Below the pieces are notes generated by a model that was given only the letters and a program-made list of their open reading frames with translations, was not told the DNA's origin and made no database searches. A program made the position numbers and the translations under genes. A stretch of DNA of 64,000 nucleotides from Bacteroidia bacterium (GTDB lineage: Bacteria; Bacteroidota; Bacteroidia; J057), in assembly GCA_033391075.1 (NCBI GenBank), contig JAWPMV010000001.1, positions 6,510,001 through 6,574,000 on the forward strand, in the 5' to 3' direction. Numbering within the stretch: the first letter of the stretch is position 1; each line of letters opens with the position of its first letter. This document shows, piece by piece, positions 62,932 to 64,000 of the stretch.

Positions 62932-63588
62932 CTACAAACGGAGTCCAATTCCAAAACGGAAATTCAGATGAGAAAAGCTTTCCCAACGACTGCTATTCGT
63001 GACGCTTATCTGATCATCAATCGGTATCCCCGGATTGCCATTGACTTCCCGATTTCTTTCCAGAGAAAACATGGCCCAGGGAAGGGCGAAATCAACAAAA
63101 AGCTGATCACTGATCAGATACTGTGCACTAGGAATAATGTATAGGCGACTCAGGTTTTCAGAATACCTCAGGGGAAATTCTGAACTAAGGGCAGGTGTAA
63201 AAATCCAGGAGTTATGAGAATGTAAAAGCCCTGCTCCCAAATAAGGCATCCAGGGACTTTCCTGATTTTTCAACAAAGGCAAAGCAAACTCATAGCGAAC
63301 TGCCAGCGCAAAACCATCGGTTTGAATGGGAGCAGTATTTACCTCCAGATTCCCGGATAGGTTAAGCAATTCCAATTGATGCAAATGTCCTTTGGGACTA
63401 CGGTATTGAATCGCAGGAATCAGAGGAGCCAGGTCGAATTTCCAGATACCATCAAACTCCCCTGAAATTTCAGTACTCAATTTTAAACGAATTTCTGCAC
63501 GCCCATTTTCGAATAAGGGAGCCTCCGTTTGGGCATGAGAAAAAAGGAATGCAAATATAAAGGGAAGGATCAAAAGTGTGTTCTTCAT
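62932..63588 (-). CDS. Outer-membrane barrel paralogue 3
   Basis: A 218-residue exported protein with a signal peptide (FSHAQ near residue 20) and the shared landmarks LIPAIQYRSPKGHLHQLELLNLS, VRYEFALPLL, MPYLGAGLLHSH and the final strand FRFGIGLRL. The stop lies 6 bp before the start of paralogue 2. It is the third of four tandem copies. Confidence 0.75.
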   Translation of the reverse strand: MKNTLLILPFIFAFLFSHAQTEAPLFENGRAEIRLKLSTEISGEFDGIWKFDLAPLIPAIQYRSPKGHLHQLELLNLSGNLEVNTAPIQTDGFALAVRYEFALPLLKNQESPWMPYLGAGLLHSHNSWIFTPALSSEFPLRYSENLSRLYIIPSAQYLISDQLFVDFALPWAMFSLERNREVNGNPGIPIDDQISVTNSSRWESFSHLNFRFGIGLRL

Positions 63589-63681
63589 GGTATGAATTAA
63601 ATGAGTGGATTTTCTAAATCAGATTCAAGATATAAGAATTCCTCTCATTTTTTTATCCCAAAATTTCTTCCCTCCTGACCC

Positions 63682-64000
63682 TTACAGATTTACCCCAAAG
63701 CCTATTCTAAGACTTAGGAATCTCCCAAAAAACAATTCAGCATTGCTCCATTCATTCCGCTGCAATTCCGGAGAAATGCTGGGATCTTCATTACGCGTTT
63801 TTACGATTTGCCATTGTCCCCAATAAATGGGCAGGGCAAATTCCAGAAAGAGTCGGTCATTAATATTTTTTTGAATCAGAGGCAGTAGATAAATTCGGTT
63901 GAAATAGGTAGTTTGGGCACGATTGTACAGATTGCTGAAGTCCGGATCAAAAGAATAGGAAAATATGGACACATCTGCCCCCATACCCAGATAGGCATGT
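63682..64000 (-). CDS. Outer-membrane barrel paralogue 4 (5' end outside window)
   Basis: The minus-strand frame is open to the right edge and encodes the last 106 codons of a protein like paralogues 1-3. In-frame sequence upstream of an internal ATG at 63984 reads HAYLG before it, matching the PYLGxG segment of the paralogues, so the ATG is internal and not the start. The final strand is RIGFGVNL. About 110 residues should lie beyond the window. Its stop is 93 bp upstream of the start of paralogue 3. Confidence 0.7.
   Translation of the reverse strand, partial: HAYLGMGADVSIFSYSFDPDFSNLYNRAQTTYFNRIYLLPLIQKNINDRLFLEFALPIYWGQWQIVKTRNEDPSISPELQRNEWSNAELFFGRFLSLRIGFGVNL

Noticed and set aside
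63682-63984. 100-codon frame ending at 63984 as a complete gene
   Set aside because: Upstream in-frame codons continue to the window edge and match the paralogue segment before that ATG, so the gene is truncated by the window and not short.

Overview
The window looks like chromosomal DNA of a Bacteroidota bacterium. The evidence is a type IX secretion C-terminal sorting domain (9293-11662), AraC regulators with membrane-spanning N-termini, BlaR1-like M56 proteases with TonB C-terminal domains, promoter boxes of the TTTG / TAnnTTTG type, few Shine-Dalgarno sequences, and a moderate G+C content with short intergenic spaces. No rRNA, tRNA, CRISPR array, transposase or phage gene was found. The genus cannot be named from the sequence.

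Layout. 1-4.1 kb: a MoxR ATPase cut by the window edge, diverging from an NlpC/P60-like lipoprotein, then a CBM9-like/beta-lactamase-fold hydrolase. 4.1-16 kb, mostly minus strand: guaB, a flippase-like membrane protein, a GH3-remnant/beta-lactamase lipoprotein, a T9SS cargo protein, two hot-dog thioesterases, a TPR protein, a tiny zinc-finger membrane protein and a metallophosphoesterase. 16-31 kb, plus strand: an EF-hand/coiled-coil protein, an AraC regulator with an alpha/beta hydrolase, an LRR protein, pheS, an acetate kinase-PduL fusion, a BlaI/M56/M56/TonB regulatory cassette and an M28 peptidase. 31-41 kb: a protein with a triplicated unknown domain and a deoxyribosyltransferase-like C-terminus, a glycerophosphodiesterase, a glycosyltransferase, a likely effector-associated-domain (EAD11-like) membrane protein with a coiled-coil partner, and a GbsR-desaturase-DUF393 group. 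41-48.8 kb: pheT, a histidine-kinase-like protein lacking its phospho-acceptor His, aconitase and a P1 peptidase. 48.8-55.4 kb: a three-gene conflict-type operon. 55.6-64 kb: sixA, lipA, nrnA, ndk, a TrpF-like protein, a nucleotidyl cyclase and a tandem family of four outer-membrane barrel proteins.

The most striking locus is 48772-55445 on the minus strand. A CHAT (caspase-like) protease with a probable inactive-STAND domain is followed by a MoxR AAA+ ATPase. The third gene encodes a 1380-residue three-pass membrane protein that combines a CoxE-like N-terminus, periplasmic PKD-like domains, a cytoplasmic vWA-like module, and a second periplasmic segment of TPR-like helices ending in an NlpC/P60-like domain that has lost its catalytic Cys and His. 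The intact version of that last domain is the lipoprotein at 931-1716, which sits beside the other MoxR ATPase. This arrangement fits the vWA-MoxR class of conflict systems known from comparative genomics, with an unusual envelope-sensing membrane architecture. The EAD11-like protein and the deoxyribosyltransferase-like protein about 11-18 kb away may be further immunity or stress effectors.

Regulatory structure is visible at several genes: three ATCTAA-N4-TTAGAT dyads cover the blaI promoter, a pair of TTTCA-N8-TGAAA sites precedes the GbsR and desaturase genes, and a palindrome precedes the CHAT operon.
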